Shown: positions 42,450 through 51,448, counted from the first letter of the stretch. The stretch: 64,000 nt of DNA from Paenarthrobacter sp. AR 02 (GCF_021538675.1 NZ_JAJUKH010000011.1:1-64000); one strand, 5' to 3'. Translations and numbers: made by a program. The notes: generated by a model not told the origin, from the sequence alone.

Positions 42450-43313
42450 TCAGCTTCGCAGGTAATCCAACTGGGCAGCCACGGACGTCTCGGCCGCCCA
42501 CCTGACTGAGGGGTCGACGTCTGGATACACGGCGTCGGTGACTGCCGCGATGGACGCGTCTTGGCCAAGGCGGTCAAGGGCTGTCCTGATCTGGTCCAGC
42601 CGCTGCTCACGGTGATTGCGATACTCCCGGCACTTCTCGTCCAGGGCAGGGAGCATGGGGCCATGTGCCGGGAGGAGTGTCGCGGGCCCGAGCGCCTCCA
42701 GCCGAACCAAACTGGCCAGGTAGTCCCCCAGCCTGCCGTCCGGATAGTCCAGCACAGTGGTGCCACGGCCCAGGATGGTGTCGCCAGTGAGGACCGAACC
42801 ATGAGGGCCATCAGCGGGGAGATGGAAGCACACCGAGTCGGAGGTGTGGCCGGGCGTAGCGATGACGCGGATTTCAACGCCGCCAATTGTCAGCACTTCG
42901 CCGTCGGCGAGCGGTTCTCCACCATGGCAATACTCGGGCAGGAAGGCACGCACAGGTGCGCCGGTCAGTTGGTGGAATCGCGCTGAAGCTTCAGTATGGT
43001 CCGCGTGCCGGTGCGTGATGAGTACGACGTCGACACCTCCTGCCGCCGCCAGCTCGGCCAGGTGCTGCTCGTCCTCGGGTCCCGGGTCCACCACGGCAAC
43101 ACGGGCGGAACCGGATGCACCAATGACATACGAGTTGGTGCCATCCAAGCTCATCGGACCCGGGTTGGGGGCCAGCCGGAATCGCGTCAATCCGCTGCTG
43201 CGCTGCAGAGAAGACGAGCCGCCGCCCTGGGGTGCGCTGCCTGGTGTGGGGTCGTCGGTTGTCGAGCTGCTGGAGGGTGAGTTGCCGGAAGGTGAGTTGC
43301 CGGAAGTCGCCAT
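42450..43313 (-). CDS. MBL-fold metallo-hydrolase
   Basis: The 287-residue protein has the metallo-beta-lactamase fold: VVDPGPEDEQHL, the metal motif ITHRHADHTEA, the histidine in ATPGHTSDSVCFHL and TGDTILGRGTTVL. It resembles LACTB2-type hydrolases. ATG 43313 was chosen; the upstream in-frame start at 43358 lacks support. The first 45 residues are low-complexity Ser/Gly/Pro with a GNSPS repeat that comes from an exact 15-bp DNA duplication (43276-43305). The substrate is unknown. Confidence 0.85.
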   Translation of the reverse strand: MATSGNSPSGNSPSSSSTTDDPTPGSAPQGGGSSSLQRSSGLTRFRLAPNPGPMSLDGTNSYVIGASGSARVAVVDPGPEDEQHLAELAAAGGVDVVLITHRHADHTEASARFHQLTGAPVRAFLPEYCHGGEPLADGEVLTIGGVEIRVIATPGHTSDSVCFHLPADGPHGSVLTGDTILGRGTTVLDYPDGRLGDYLASLVRLEALGPATLLPAHGPMLPALDEKCREYRNHREQRLDQIRTALDRLGQDASIAAVTDAVYPDVDPSVRWAAETSVAAQLDYLRS

Positions 43314-43343
43314 TGATTCAGAAGTCACCAGTCCATCTTGGCA

Positions 43344-43426
43344 CTTCCCAACCCTCACTCACATCCCACCCCCTTCCGCCCGACCCTCACTCACATCCCA
43401 CCCCCGTCACCCCAACCCTCACTCAC
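43344..43426 (-). repeat. 32-bp degenerate tandem repeat array, minus orientation
   Basis: Two full 32-bp units (43363-43394 and 43395-43426) and a partial third (43344-43362) share the minus-strand form GTGAGTGAGGGT...GGGTGGGAT. The array sits upstream of the MBL gene. It is one half of a pair: a related array lies in the opposite orientation at 43508-43622. Confidence 0.85.
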
Positions 43427-43507
43427 TTTCAGGACAGCCGAAGTATGCTCGACGGCGATATTCGACGCCTACGGTTTGTGGCAACTTTGGCCCCTTGCAC
43501 ACTGAAG

Positions 43508-43622
43508 GTAAGAGAGCTTCCCGGGAAGCAGGCGGGACGTGAGAGAAGCAGGCGGGACCTGAGAGAGCGTTCCGGGGAAGCGGGTGGGAAGTGAGAGAGC
43601 GTCCACGGGAATCGGGTGGGAT
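43508..43622 (+). repeat. 32-bp degenerate tandem repeat array, plus orientation
   Basis: Units begin at 43508 (31 bp), 43539 (shortened to 20 bp), 43559 (32 bp) and 43591 (32 bp), with a decayed fifth after 43623. The form is GTGAGAGAGCGT...GGAA.CGGGTGGGAT, clearly related to the array at 43344-43426 but in the opposite orientation. The 81 bp between the arrays (43427-43507) is unrepeated. I saw no coding sequence in 43314-43732. Confidence 0.85.
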
Positions 43623-43654
43623 GTGCCCGAGCGTTTGGATCAAGCGTGCGGGAA

Positions 43655-43706
43655 GCACGACGGCGGCCCTTCCGCCTGATTATCAGGGGAAGGGCCGCCG
43701 TCGTGC
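43655..43706 (-). terminator. Terminator of ilvE
   Basis: Arms 43655-43680 and 43682-43706 pair over 25 bp with a single bulged G and almost no loop. It lies 27 bp past the ilvE stop. Confidence 0.9.
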
Positions 43707-43732
43707 GGTGGTGTTTCGGGACGTTCCGAAGG

Positions 43733-44845
43733 CTAGACCAGGCGGGTGAGCCAGCCGTGGGTGTCCTCGACGGTTCCGGTCTGGATGCCGAGGAGCTGCT
43801 CGCGGATGGCCATGGTGGTCTCGCCGGCCTTGGCGTCCTCGGCACCGATGAACTCGGTGGCGTCCTTGAGGACACCGATGGGGGTGATCACCGCAGCGGT
43901 ACCGCAGGCGAACACCTCGATGATCTCGCCGGAGGCAACGCCATCGCGCCATTCATCCAGCGTGATCTTGCGCTCGCTGACTTCGCGGCCCATGTCCTTC
44001 GCCACCTGGATGACGGACATGCGGGTGACGCCTTCAAGGATGGTTCCGCTCAGTGCCGGGGTGACAAGTGAGCCGTCCTTCATCACGAAGAAGACGTTCA
44101 TGCCGCCGAGTTCTTCCACGGCGTCGTCGTTGAAGTGGTCCAGGAAGAGGACCTGCTTGCAACCGTTCGCTTCGGCTTCCTGCTGGGCGATCAAGGACGC
44201 TGCATAGTTACCGCCGCACTTGGCCGCTCCGGTCCCGCCGCGGCCCGCACGGGCGTATTCACGGGAGATCCAGATGGAGACCGGCTTGAGTTCGCCACCG
44301 AAGTAGTTACCGGCGGGAGAAGCAATGACGCGGAAGGAGACCTCGCGCGCAGCACGGACGCCAAGGAAAGCCTCGGTGGCGATCATGAACGGACGCAGGT
44401 ACAGGGCCTCGCCGTCGCCGGAGGGAACCCATTCCTGGTCCGCCTGGACGAGTTCACGGATCGCTCCGAGGAAGTACTCTTCCGGCAATTCGGGAAGGGC
44501 GAGCCGGCGGGCCGACTTGTTGAGGCGGGCGGCGTTGGCTTCCGGACGGAAGGTCCAGACCGAGCCGTCAGCGTGGCGGTATGCCTTGAGGCCCTCGAAG
44601 ATTTCCTGGCCGTAGTGCAGGACCGCAGCCGACGGATCAAGGGAAATCGGTCCGTAGGGCTCGATCCGGGCGTTCTGCCAACCGCCATTGCCATCGGCGT
44701 CGACTTTGTAGTCGACGACGGCGGTGTGGTCGGTGAAGTAGTCGCCGAATCCCGGGTTCGCCAGGATGGCTGCACGCTCCTCAGCAGACTTCGGTGTTTC
44801 CGAAAGCTGCTGGCTGAATTCGACGCCATGGGCAGTCTGAGTCAT
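43733..44845 (-). CDS. ilvE: Branched-chain amino acid aminotransferase
   Basis: IlvE performs the last step of valine, leucine and isoleucine synthesis using PLP and glutamate. The 370-residue class IV aminotransferase has YGQEIFEGLKAYR, LYLRPFMIATE, the GTGAAKCGGNYAASL region and the EELGGMNVFFV motif. ATG 44845 begins MTQTAHGVEFSQQL. It lies 117 bp downstream of leuB; that gap shows no hairpin or coding sequence. Confidence 0.96.
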   Translation of the reverse strand: MTQTAHGVEFSQQLSETPKSAEERAAILANPGFGDYFTDHTAVVDYKVDADGNGGWQNARIEPYGPISLDPSAAVLHYGQEIFEGLKAYRHADGSVWTFRPEANAARLNKSARRLALPELPEEYFLGAIRELVQADQEWVPSGDGEALYLRPFMIATEAFLGVRAAREVSFRVIASPAGNYFGGELKPVSIWISREYARAGRGGTGAAKCGGNYAASLIAQQEAEANGCKQVLFLDHFNDDAVEELGGMNVFFVMKDGSLVTPALSGTILEGVTRMSVIQVAKDMGREVSERKITLDEWRDGVASGEIIEVFACGTAAVITPIGVLKDATEFIGAEDAKAGETTMAIREQLLGIQTGTVEDTHGWLTRLV

Positions 44846-44962
44846 GTTTCCTCCACAGTCAGCTACCTGGCAGGGCGAACGCGGCCCCGAAGGGTGTGGT
44901 TCAGCGATGGACCAGGGAAGCAGGTAAATAATTCAAGACAAGCTTACGCCTGAGATTTGGGC

Positions 44963-46015
44963 CTAAAGTGCGGCCGCAATGGCGTCGCCAACGGCAGCTG
45001 TGCTGCGCGGCTCGCCGGTGCGGCTTTCGACGTCGGCGACTACTGCCGCTTCAATCTTGCGGGCCGCCGTGGTGTAGCCAAGGTGGTCCAGGAGGAGCAC
45101 TGCGGAGAGGATGGCCGCGGTGGGGTCGGCTTTCTGCTGTCCGGCGATATCCGGAGCGGAGCCGTGGACGGGTTCGAACATGGACGGTGCTGTGCGGTCC
45201 ATGTTGATGTTGCCCGATGCCGCCAAGCCAATGCCGCCGGTAACGGCTGCCGCGAGGTCGGTGAGGATGTCGCCGAAGAGGTTGTCGGTGACGATGACGT
45301 CGAAGCGGGAGGGCTCGGTCACCATGAAGATAGTGGCGGCGTCGATGTGCAGGTAGTCGTGGGTGACCTCAGGGAATTCCTTGGCCACTGCCTCGACGGT
45401 CCGCTTCCACAGGTGTCCGGCGAAGACGAGCACGTTGTGCTTGTGGACGAGCGTGACGTGCTTGCGCGGACGCTCGTTGGCGCGGCGGAAGGCGTCGCGG
45501 ACAACTCGCTCCACGCCGTGTGCTGTGTTCAGGGAAACTTCGGTAGCAACTTCGTGCGGAGTGCCGCCACGCAAGGTTCCACCGTTGCCCACGTAGGGAC
45601 CCTCGGTACCCTCACGGACCACGACGAAGTCAATGGTGCCTGGGTTTGCCAAGGGGCTGCCGACGGTTCCGTACAGCCGGGACGGGCGCAGGTTCACGTA
45701 GTGGTCGAGGCTGAAGCGGAGCTTGAGCAGCATCTCCCGTTCGATGATGCCCGACGGGATACGGGTATCGCCGGGAGCAGCTCCCACGGCGCCGAATAGA
45801 ATGGCATCACGGGTGCGCAGGTCGGCCAGGACCTCGTCCGGGAGGGTCTCGCCAGTCTCAAGCCAGTGCTGGGCACCAAGCTTGTAGTGGGTCTGTTCGA
45901 GGGTGACGCCTTCGGCGGCGACGGCCTTTTCGAGGACCTTGACGGCTTCGGCGATGACCTCGGGGCCAATGCCGTCGCCAGGGATGACAGCGAGATTGAT
46001 GGACGTTGCACTCAT
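44963..46015 (-). CDS. leuB: 3-isopropylmalate dehydrogenase
   Basis: LeuB oxidises and decarboxylates 3-isopropylmalate in leucine synthesis. From ATG 46015 (MSATSINLAVIPGDGIGPEV) the protein has 350 residues. DNLFGDILTDLAAAVTGGIG and EPVHGSAPDIAGQQ are typical of the isocitrate/isopropylmalate dehydrogenase family. The 5' extension to 46159 would run into the regulatory region of the divergent histidine kinase and was rejected. Confidence 0.95.
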   Translation of the reverse strand: MSATSINLAVIPGDGIGPEVIAEAVKVLEKAVAAEGVTLEQTHYKLGAQHWLETGETLPDEVLADLRTRDAILFGAVGAAPGDTRIPSGIIEREMLLKLRFSLDHYVNLRPSRLYGTVGSPLANPGTIDFVVVREGTEGPYVGNGGTLRGGTPHEVATEVSLNTAHGVERVVRDAFRRANERPRKHVTLVHKHNVLVFAGHLWKRTVEAVAKEFPEVTHDYLHIDAATIFMVTEPSRFDVIVTDNLFGDILTDLAAAVTGGIGLAASGNINMDRTAPSMFEPVHGSAPDIAGQQKADPTAAILSAVLLLDHLGYTTAARKIEAAVVADVESRTGEPRSTAAVGDAIAAAL

Positions 46016-46088
46016 ACGTCTATCTAGCCAAGCAATCCACATGCTGGTCAAAATCGTCTCACTCTTCGAACACCCCGTAGCGCTGGGT

Positions 46089-46104
46089 TCAGACCACGGC
46101 ATGA
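46089..46104 (+). promoter_or_regulatory. 16-bp near-palindrome upstream of the histidine kinase gene
   Basis: TCAGACCACGGCATGA ends 36 bp before the GTG of the kinase gene. The same sequence with one change occurs at 48068-48083 before the ABC operon. The dyad form is TCA.ACC..GG.ATGA. A TAGAGT (46128-46133) between it and the GTG could be a -10, which would make the transcript nearly leaderless. Confidence 0.55.
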
Positions 46105-46140
46105 TGCCCTGACACTCCGGCTCCGCATAGAGTCGTATGC

Positions 46141-47325
46141 GTGGATAGACGGCATGCAATATACGACTGGTTCCGGGTCAACCGCTTCAAAGTGGACCTG
46201 ACGGCCACGTCGCTTCTGATCCTCCTCTTTGGGCCGGTCTATCTCCTGGCCGGCCACCCCTGGCTCGCCCTGCTTTCCTGCAGCCTCCTGTTGCCCCTCG
46301 CGTGGCGACGCACCCGCCCCGCCACGGCGGCCGTCGTCGTCATCCTTGTGTGCCTGGTCCAGTGGGCCGTGGGCGCGGAACCCGTGGCGGGCCAAATCGC
46401 GGTTCCGCTCGTCATTTACGCCACCGCCGCTTACGGACCTGCCTGGGCAAGTCGGACAGTGCTGCTCGCAGGGATGGTCGGCGGCATCATGCTGACCACA
46501 CGCGAGTTCTCCAGCACTGCGGAGTCGGGCATCATGGGCCTGACCATCGGCGCCCTCTATACGGTCCTGATTTGGATGCTGGTGCTGGTGAGTTGGACGC
46601 TGGGTGACCTCACCCGCGTTCGACGGCTCCAACTACAGGCACTGGAGGACCGCACACGGCGCCTTGAAGTTGAACAGCAGCAGGAACGCCAGCTGGCGGC
46701 AGCTGACGAACGATCCCACATCGCACGGGAAATGCACGACATCGTGGCCCACTCGTTGTCCGTGATTATCACCCAGGCGGACGGAGCACGCTACGCGGCC
46801 GCTGCGAAGCCCGAGCTCGCCACCGAAGCGCTGGCCACCATCGCCGCCACAGGCAGAGATTCCCTGGGCGAAATGCGACGCCTGCTGGGAGTCCTCCGTT
46901 CCGACGACGACTCCCCCACCCGCCCGCAGCCCCGGCTTTCGGACCTTGACGAGCTCCTCCTGGGTTTCCGCGCCGCGACACTGCAGGTGTCCTTCGACCA
47001 AAGCGGTGTTCCCCGCAGGGCGCTTCCCGCAGGAGCGGAGCTGACCGCCTACCGCATCATTCAGGAGGCCCTCACCAACGTCATGAAGCACGCCGGGCCG
47101 AAAGCGACGGCGGGAGTCACCTTGACGTGGCAGGCCAGGGGCCTGCAGCTGGACATCCTCGACGACGGCCGTGGCGCCGCCGCTGATCCGCCGACGGCAG
47201 GTGGCGGCAACGGGCTCCGTGGCATGGGCGAGCGCGTGTCCCTCTACGATGGTTCCTTGACTGCAGGCCCGGAACAGGGCGGCGGTTTCCGCGTATCCGC
47301 ATTCATCCCCTATTCGGAGGCCTAA
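46141..47325 (+). CDS. Sensor histidine kinase, NarL/LuxR-partner type
   Basis: The 394-residue protein has about six N-terminal membrane segments (residues 18-160) and a short coiled region. A HisKA_3 dimerisation domain carries the phospho-His in HIAREMHDIVAHSLSVI. The ATPase domain has an N-box YRIIQEALTNVMKHA and G-box LDDGRGAAA...GLRGMGERV. No large extracellular domain is present, so it probably senses the membrane or works with the nearby ABC exporter. The start is GTG at 46141. The response regulator follows after 4 bp. Confidence 0.93.
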   Translation: MDRRHAIYDWFRVNRFKVDLTATSLLILLFGPVYLLAGHPWLALLSCSLLLPLAWRRTRPATAAVVVILVCLVQWAVGAEPVAGQIAVPLVIYATAAYGPAWASRTVLLAGMVGGIMLTTREFSSTAESGIMGLTIGALYTVLIWMLVLVSWTLGDLTRVRRLQLQALEDRTRRLEVEQQQERQLAAADERSHIAREMHDIVAHSLSVIITQADGARYAAAAKPELATEALATIAATGRDSLGEMRRLLGVLRSDDDSPTRPQPRLSDLDELLLGFRAATLQVSFDQSGVPRRALPAGAELTAYRIIQEALTNVMKHAGPKATAGVTLTWQARGLQLDILDDGRGAAADPPTAGGGNGLRGMGERVSLYDGSLTAGPEQGGGFRVSAFIPYSEA

Positions 47326-47329
47326 AACC

Positions 47330-48043
47330 ATGTCCGATGTTCCTGCGCCCATCCGGGTTGCCCTGGTTGATGACCAACACCTGGTCCGCTCCGGATTTGG
47401 CATGCTGATCAACTCCCAGCCGGATCTGGAAGTCGTGGCCGAAGCGGCGAACGGCATCGAAGCCGTGCAGGCTCTAGGGGCCACAGCGGCCGACGTCGTC
47501 CTCATGGATGTCCGCATGCCCGGGATGGACGGCATTGAAGCAACCCGGCGCATCCTTGAGCAGGCAGCAGCCCAACCCGCGGGATCGCAGCGCGCAGAGG
47601 TCAAGATCGTGGTGCTCACCACCTTCGATCTTGATGAGTACGCCTTGGCTGCCATCCAGGCCGGCGCGAGCGGGTTCCTGCTCAAGGATGCCCCGCCCGA
47701 AGAGCTCCTGGAGGCGATCCGCACCGTGTACCGTGGTGACGCCGTGATCGCACCGTCCACCACCCGTCGATTGCTGGACCATGTGGCGCCCCTTTTGAGA
47801 ACGCAGACGCCTGAGCAGAGCGAGCACGCCGCGGCCGTCGAGAGCCTCACCGCCCGCGAGCGCGAAGTGTTCCAGCTGATCGCCCAGGGGCAGTCGAATC
47901 CGGAGATCGCGGCGGGCTTGTTCTTATCCGAGGCCACTGTGAAAACGCATGTTGGGCACATCCTGGCAAAGCTCGGCGCCAGGGACCGCGTCCAGGTTGT
48001 GGTCATCGCGTATGAGACCGGTGTGGTTGCGCCTGGGGCCTAG
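47330..48043 (+). CDS. LuxR/NarL-family response regulator
   Basis: The 237-residue protein has a receiver domain with acidic pocket VALVDDQ, phospho-Asp in VVLMDVRMPGMDG and the conserved Lys in SGFLLKDAPPEELL. The C-terminal LuxR-type helix-turn-helix reads LTAREREVFQLIAQGQSNPE and SEATVKTHVGHILAKLGARD. It is coupled to the kinase gene and precedes an FtsX-type ABC operon. A shared 16-bp near-palindrome before both operons is its likely target (inference). Confidence 0.95.
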   Translation: MSDVPAPIRVALVDDQHLVRSGFGMLINSQPDLEVVAEAANGIEAVQALGATAADVVLMDVRMPGMDGIEATRRILEQAAAQPAGSQRAEVKIVVLTTFDLDEYALAAIQAGASGFLLKDAPPEELLEAIRTVYRGDAVIAPSTTRRLLDHVAPLLRTQTPEQSEHAAAVESLTAREREVFQLIAQGQSNPEIAAGLFLSEATVKTHVGHILAKLGARDRVQVVVIAYETGVVAPGA

Positions 48044-48067
48044 CCTCATCCCGGGTTCCTGCCAGGC

Positions 48068-48083
48068 TCAGACCACGGTATGA
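48068..48083 (+). promoter_or_regulatory. 16-bp near-palindrome upstream of the ABC operon
   Basis: TCAGACCACGGTATGA is identical to the copy at 46089-46104 except for one base. It begins 24 bp after the response regulator stop and ends 68 bp before the ATPase ATG. TAGCGT (48140-48145), 6 bp before that ATG, could be a -10 for a nearly leaderless transcript. Confidence 0.55.
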
Positions 48084-48151
48084 GTTGGTGTCCCCGGGAA
48101 TCGGTCCCCGGCCCGATCCGGCAAGGGTGCACCGAAACCTAGCGTGGAACC

Positions 48152-48946
48152 ATGACAACATTCACGCCTCTCCCCCACCCTTCAGGAACGAACCCGCCGC
48201 AGGGATCGGATGCCGCCCAAGCCCGTCCCGCCGTCGAAGCATTTGAGCTGACCAAAAGCTACGGACGCGCCGATACAAGCGTTACGGCCCTGAACAAGGT
48301 GTCCGTGAGTTTCGACGCCGGGAAGTTCACGGCCATCATGGGCCCCTCCGGATCCGGCAAGTCCACCCTCATGCATTGCCTGGCGGGCCTGGACTCGGCG
48401 GATTCCGGGCGCATTGTCCTGGGTGGCACGGAGCTGACCGGCCTCAACGACCGCCAGCTCACGGCACTGAGGCGGGAACGGATTGGCTTTGTCTTCCAGG
48501 CTTTCAATCTGGTGCCTACTTTGACAGCCGAGCAGAACATCACGCTTCCGCTTGCGTTGGCGGGTACAACGGCCGACGCCGGATGGCTGGATACCGTTGT
48601 CAGCACGCTTGGACTGAAGGATCGCCTGAAGCACCGTCCACATGAGCTCTCCGGGGGCCAGCAGCAACGCGTGGCAGTAGCCCGGGCACTGTTGACCCGT
48701 CCCGACGTCGTGTTCGGTGACGAACCTACTGGCAACCTGGACTCGAAGGCCGGCGGCGAAGTTCTTGCTCTGCTTCGCCGGAGCAGCCAGGAAATGGGCC
48801 AGACCATCATCATGGTGACCCATGATCCCGTGGCTGCAAGCTACGCGGACCGTGTGGTGCTGATGAGCGACGGCGGCCTGGTGGGGGAAATCCACGATCC
48901 CACGGCAGATTCTGTCCTGGCGGCCCTTGGCAAGCTGGGGGCGTAA
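48152..48946 (+). CDS. ABC transporter ATP-binding protein, MacB/LolD type
   Basis: The 264-residue ATPase has Walker A MGPSGSGKSTLMH, Q-loop FVFQAFNLVPTL, signature HELSGGQQQRVAVARAL and Walker B VVFGDEPTGNLDS. This is the subfamily that partners FtsX/MacB-type permeases, which move lipids, peptides or antibiotics out of the membrane by mechanical action. It has a roughly 30-residue Pro-rich N-terminal extension. The permease gene follows after 3 bp. A two-component system directly upstream probably controls it. Confidence 0.95.
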   Translation: MTTFTPLPHPSGTNPPQGSDAAQARPAVEAFELTKSYGRADTSVTALNKVSVSFDAGKFTAIMGPSGSGKSTLMHCLAGLDSADSGRIVLGGTELTGLNDRQLTALRRERIGFVFQAFNLVPTLTAEQNITLPLALAGTTADAGWLDTVVSTLGLKDRLKHRPHELSGGQQQRVAVARALLTRPDVVFGDEPTGNLDSKAGGEVLALLRRSSQEMGQTIIMVTHDPVAASYADRVVLMSDGGLVGEIHDPTADSVLAALGKLGA

Positions 48947-48949
48947 GGC

Positions 48950-51418
48950 ATGTTGCGCGTTGCACTGTCCCAACTGACTACGCATTACCGGCGCTTCGTG
49001 GCGATCGGCCTTGCCGTGATGTTGTCGGTGATGTTCCTCGCTGCCACCCTCATGGTGGGCGCAAGCACCAACGCGTCCTTGGGTGCGAGTATTGGCGAGG
49101 CCTACCGTAAAGCGGACCTCGTGGCGACGTCCAAGAACGGCGAACCTTTCACCCAGGCCGCCGTGGACGCTGCTGCTTCTTCGCCCGCTGTGGCTGAGAG
49201 CTACGCGGAACGGTCGACGTATGTGACCTTCCAGGCCGGCGGGGGTGAGCAATTCGGCCGGCTCCGGAATGCTGCCCCTGCTTCCTTGGAGGGCGCTGTC
49301 CTTTCATCGGGGTCCATGCCCTCGCAGCCTTTGGAAGCGGCCGTGGATGTCAAGACCGCAGAGCACCTGGGTCTTACCGTCGGCAGCACCCTGGAATTGC
49401 ACGGGGCCGGTCCGGTCAAGAACGCCAAGGTGACCATTACCGGGCTGACGCAGGCCACAAATGACCCCTTCTCTTCTTCGGCAGCCCAACTGCTTGCCTC
49501 CGAGTCGGTACTCAACGCGGTGCAAGACGCCGGAGCCGGGTATACGGGCTTGCAGTTCGCACTGAAACCGGGCGAGGACGTGTCCGCGGCGAAGGATTAC
49601 ATCTCCCGCCGAATGGACGCTGCCGGGGTGGTGTCGCCCGTCGTTGAAACGGCCCAGGAGAAGGTCACCTCAACGGTCGCGATGCTCAGCGCCGGGCAGG
49701 ACCAGTTGACGGTGGTCCTGCTCGCCTTCGCCGGGGTGGCCATCCTTGTTTCAACCTTGGTGGTAGCCAATACGTTCTCTGTGCTGGTGGCCCAACGGAC
49801 CCGGGAATTGGCCCTGCTGCGTTGTCTGGGCGCCGGGCGTTCCCAGATCCGCGGCTCTGTCATGCTTGAGGCCCTCGTGGTCGGGTTCGTTTCCTCAGTG
49901 CTGGGTGTCGTTGCCGCCACTGGCCTGATGTCGGCGCTGATCGCCTGGGCCAAGTCCCAACCGGAGCAGGCTTTCGCGACCTTGGCAGTCCCGCCGTCGG
50001 CCATTGTTGCCGGACTGGTGGCAGGCACCTTGTTGACCGTCGTTGCGGCGCTGGTTCCGGCCAAGGCGGCAACCGCCGTCGCGCCTCTTGCCGCCTTGCG
50101 TCCCGCCGATGACGCGTCCGTCCGGAACCGGCGTGGCAAGCTCCGGCTCCTCATCGGGCTGCTGGCCTTTCTTGGTGGTGCCGGCCTGCTGGTCTACGGC
50201 AGCGTAGACGTGTCGTTGCCCGTTGCCTTGCTGGGTGGCGCCGCATCGTTCGTGGGCATCCTGCTCTGCTCCTCCCTTTTCATCCCCTCTGTGGTCGCCT
50301 TGGCAGGCCGGCTCGCGGCACCGGCCGGCGTGCCCGGCAAGCTTGCCGCCGTCAATGCCACCCGCAACCCGGCGCGTACGTCCGCGACGGCCGCGGCCCT
50401 GCTGATTGGCGTGACCTTGGTGTCCCTCATGATGACGGGCGCTGCAACGTCCCGGCAGGCGTTCAACGACACCCTGGCAGAGAACTACCCTGTTGACCTC
50501 TCTGCCCCAACGTCCGTGGACGGCACAGCAGACCCTTCCCAGGCGGTGGCCCGGATCAAAACCTTCGACGGCGTCAGCGCGGCGGTCCTGCTGCAGGCCG
50601 TGGGAACCTTGAAGGACGCGTCCACCCCCGATGGCGGACAGACCGTGTACGCCCTCCCTGGAGCTGACGCAGGATCGGTGCTGCGCGATGCCAACCTGAA
50701 GCCGGCGCCAGGCGTGCTGTACCTGCCCGAAGACTCCGCCGCCGGGCGCGCAAGTATCGGCACGACCTCCGGCGATGTTTCACTCGACGCAAAGGTCCTG
50801 CGCACCCGGAACGTCCCTGCCTTCGTCAACGCAAGCAGCATCACCTCAGCGGCGCTCCCGGAGACCCCTGGCATGGTGTGGGTGAAGTTGGACGACTCCG
50901 TCCCGGCGGACCGGGTCCAGGCCATCCAGAAGGAGATCGCGTCGGCCCTCGGCGTGCAGGAACGCACAGTCAGCGGCGCAGCGATCGAACGTGTGACGTT
51001 CAACAGCATCATCGATGTCCTGCTGCTCGTGGTCACAGGGCTGCTGGGCGTGGCCGTGGTCATTGCCTTGATCGGCGTGGCCAATACCCTGTCGCTCTCG
51101 GTTCTTGAACGGACCCGCGAAAACTCGCTGCTCCGTGCCCTGGGGCTGACCAAAGGCCAACTCCGCGGGATGCTGGCCATCGAAGCTGCGCTGGTGGCGG
51201 GAGTGTCAGCCCTCCTGGGCGCAGGCATGGGCATTGTCTATGGCTGGCTCGGCGCGCAGGCTACCCTCGGCGGCATGGCGACGGTGGTTCCCGCCGTGCC
51301 ATGGCTCCAGCTGCTGGCAGTCTTTGGCGTGGCTGTGGTGGCCGGTCTCCTCGCGTCGGTGATTCCGGCCCGTCGAGCCGCGCGTCTGTCGCCGGTGGAA
51401 GGACTCGCCACTGCCTGA
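48950..51418 (+). CDS. FtsX-like ABC transporter permease
   Basis: The 822-residue permease has an N-terminal helix (residues about 16-40), a first extracytoplasmic domain (about 45-245) and a first FtsX core with three helices (ARTRELALLRCLGAGRSQIRG-like coupling motif near 285). Further helices and a second extracytoplasmic domain (about 500-680) follow, then a second FtsX core (SVLERTRENSLLRALG). About ten helices fit the duplicated two-FtsX layout. The substrate is unknown; bacitracin-type peptide resistance modules have similar gene layouts. Confidence 0.92.
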   Translation: MLRVALSQLTTHYRRFVAIGLAVMLSVMFLAATLMVGASTNASLGASIGEAYRKADLVATSKNGEPFTQAAVDAAASSPAVAESYAERSTYVTFQAGGGEQFGRLRNAAPASLEGAVLSSGSMPSQPLEAAVDVKTAEHLGLTVGSTLELHGAGPVKNAKVTITGLTQATNDPFSSSAAQLLASESVLNAVQDAGAGYTGLQFALKPGEDVSAAKDYISRRMDAAGVVSPVVETAQEKVTSTVAMLSAGQDQLTVVLLAFAGVAILVSTLVVANTFSVLVAQRTRELALLRCLGAGRSQIRGSVMLEALVVGFVSSVLGVVAATGLMSALIAWAKSQPEQAFATLAVPPSAIVAGLVAGTLLTVVAALVPAKAATAVAPLAALRPADDASVRNRRGKLRLLIGLLAFLGGAGLLVYGSVDVSLPVALLGGAASFVGILLCSSLFIPSVVALAGRLAAPAGVPGKLAAVNATRNPARTSATAAALLIGVTLVSLMMTGAATSRQAFNDTLAENYPVDLSAPTSVDGTADPSQAVARIKTFDGVSAAVLLQAVGTLKDASTPDGGQTVYALPGADAGSVLRDANLKPAPGVLYLPEDSAAGRASIGTTSGDVSLDAKVLRTRNVPAFVNASSITSAALPETPGMVWVKLDDSVPADRVQAIQKEIASALGVQERTVSGAAIERVTFNSIIDVLLLVVTGLLGVAVVIALIGVANTLSLSVLERTRENSLLRALGLTKGQLRGMLAIEAALVAGVSALLGAGMGIVYGWLGAQATLGGMATVVPAVPWLQLLAVFGVAVVAGLLASVIPARRAARLSPVEGLATA

Positions 51419-51448
51419 CGCTCCATCACCAAATAGCGCTTAAAGCCG

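Noticed and set aside
43344..43622. CRISPR-like array suggested by the 32-bp period
   Set aside because: Units are adjacent degenerate copies with no unique spacers, the two halves are in opposite orientation, and no cas genes are present.
44963..46159. 398-residue version of LeuB starting at 46159
   Set aside because: The extension would overlap the histidine kinase promoter and start codon; ATG 46015 begins the conserved dehydrogenase fold.
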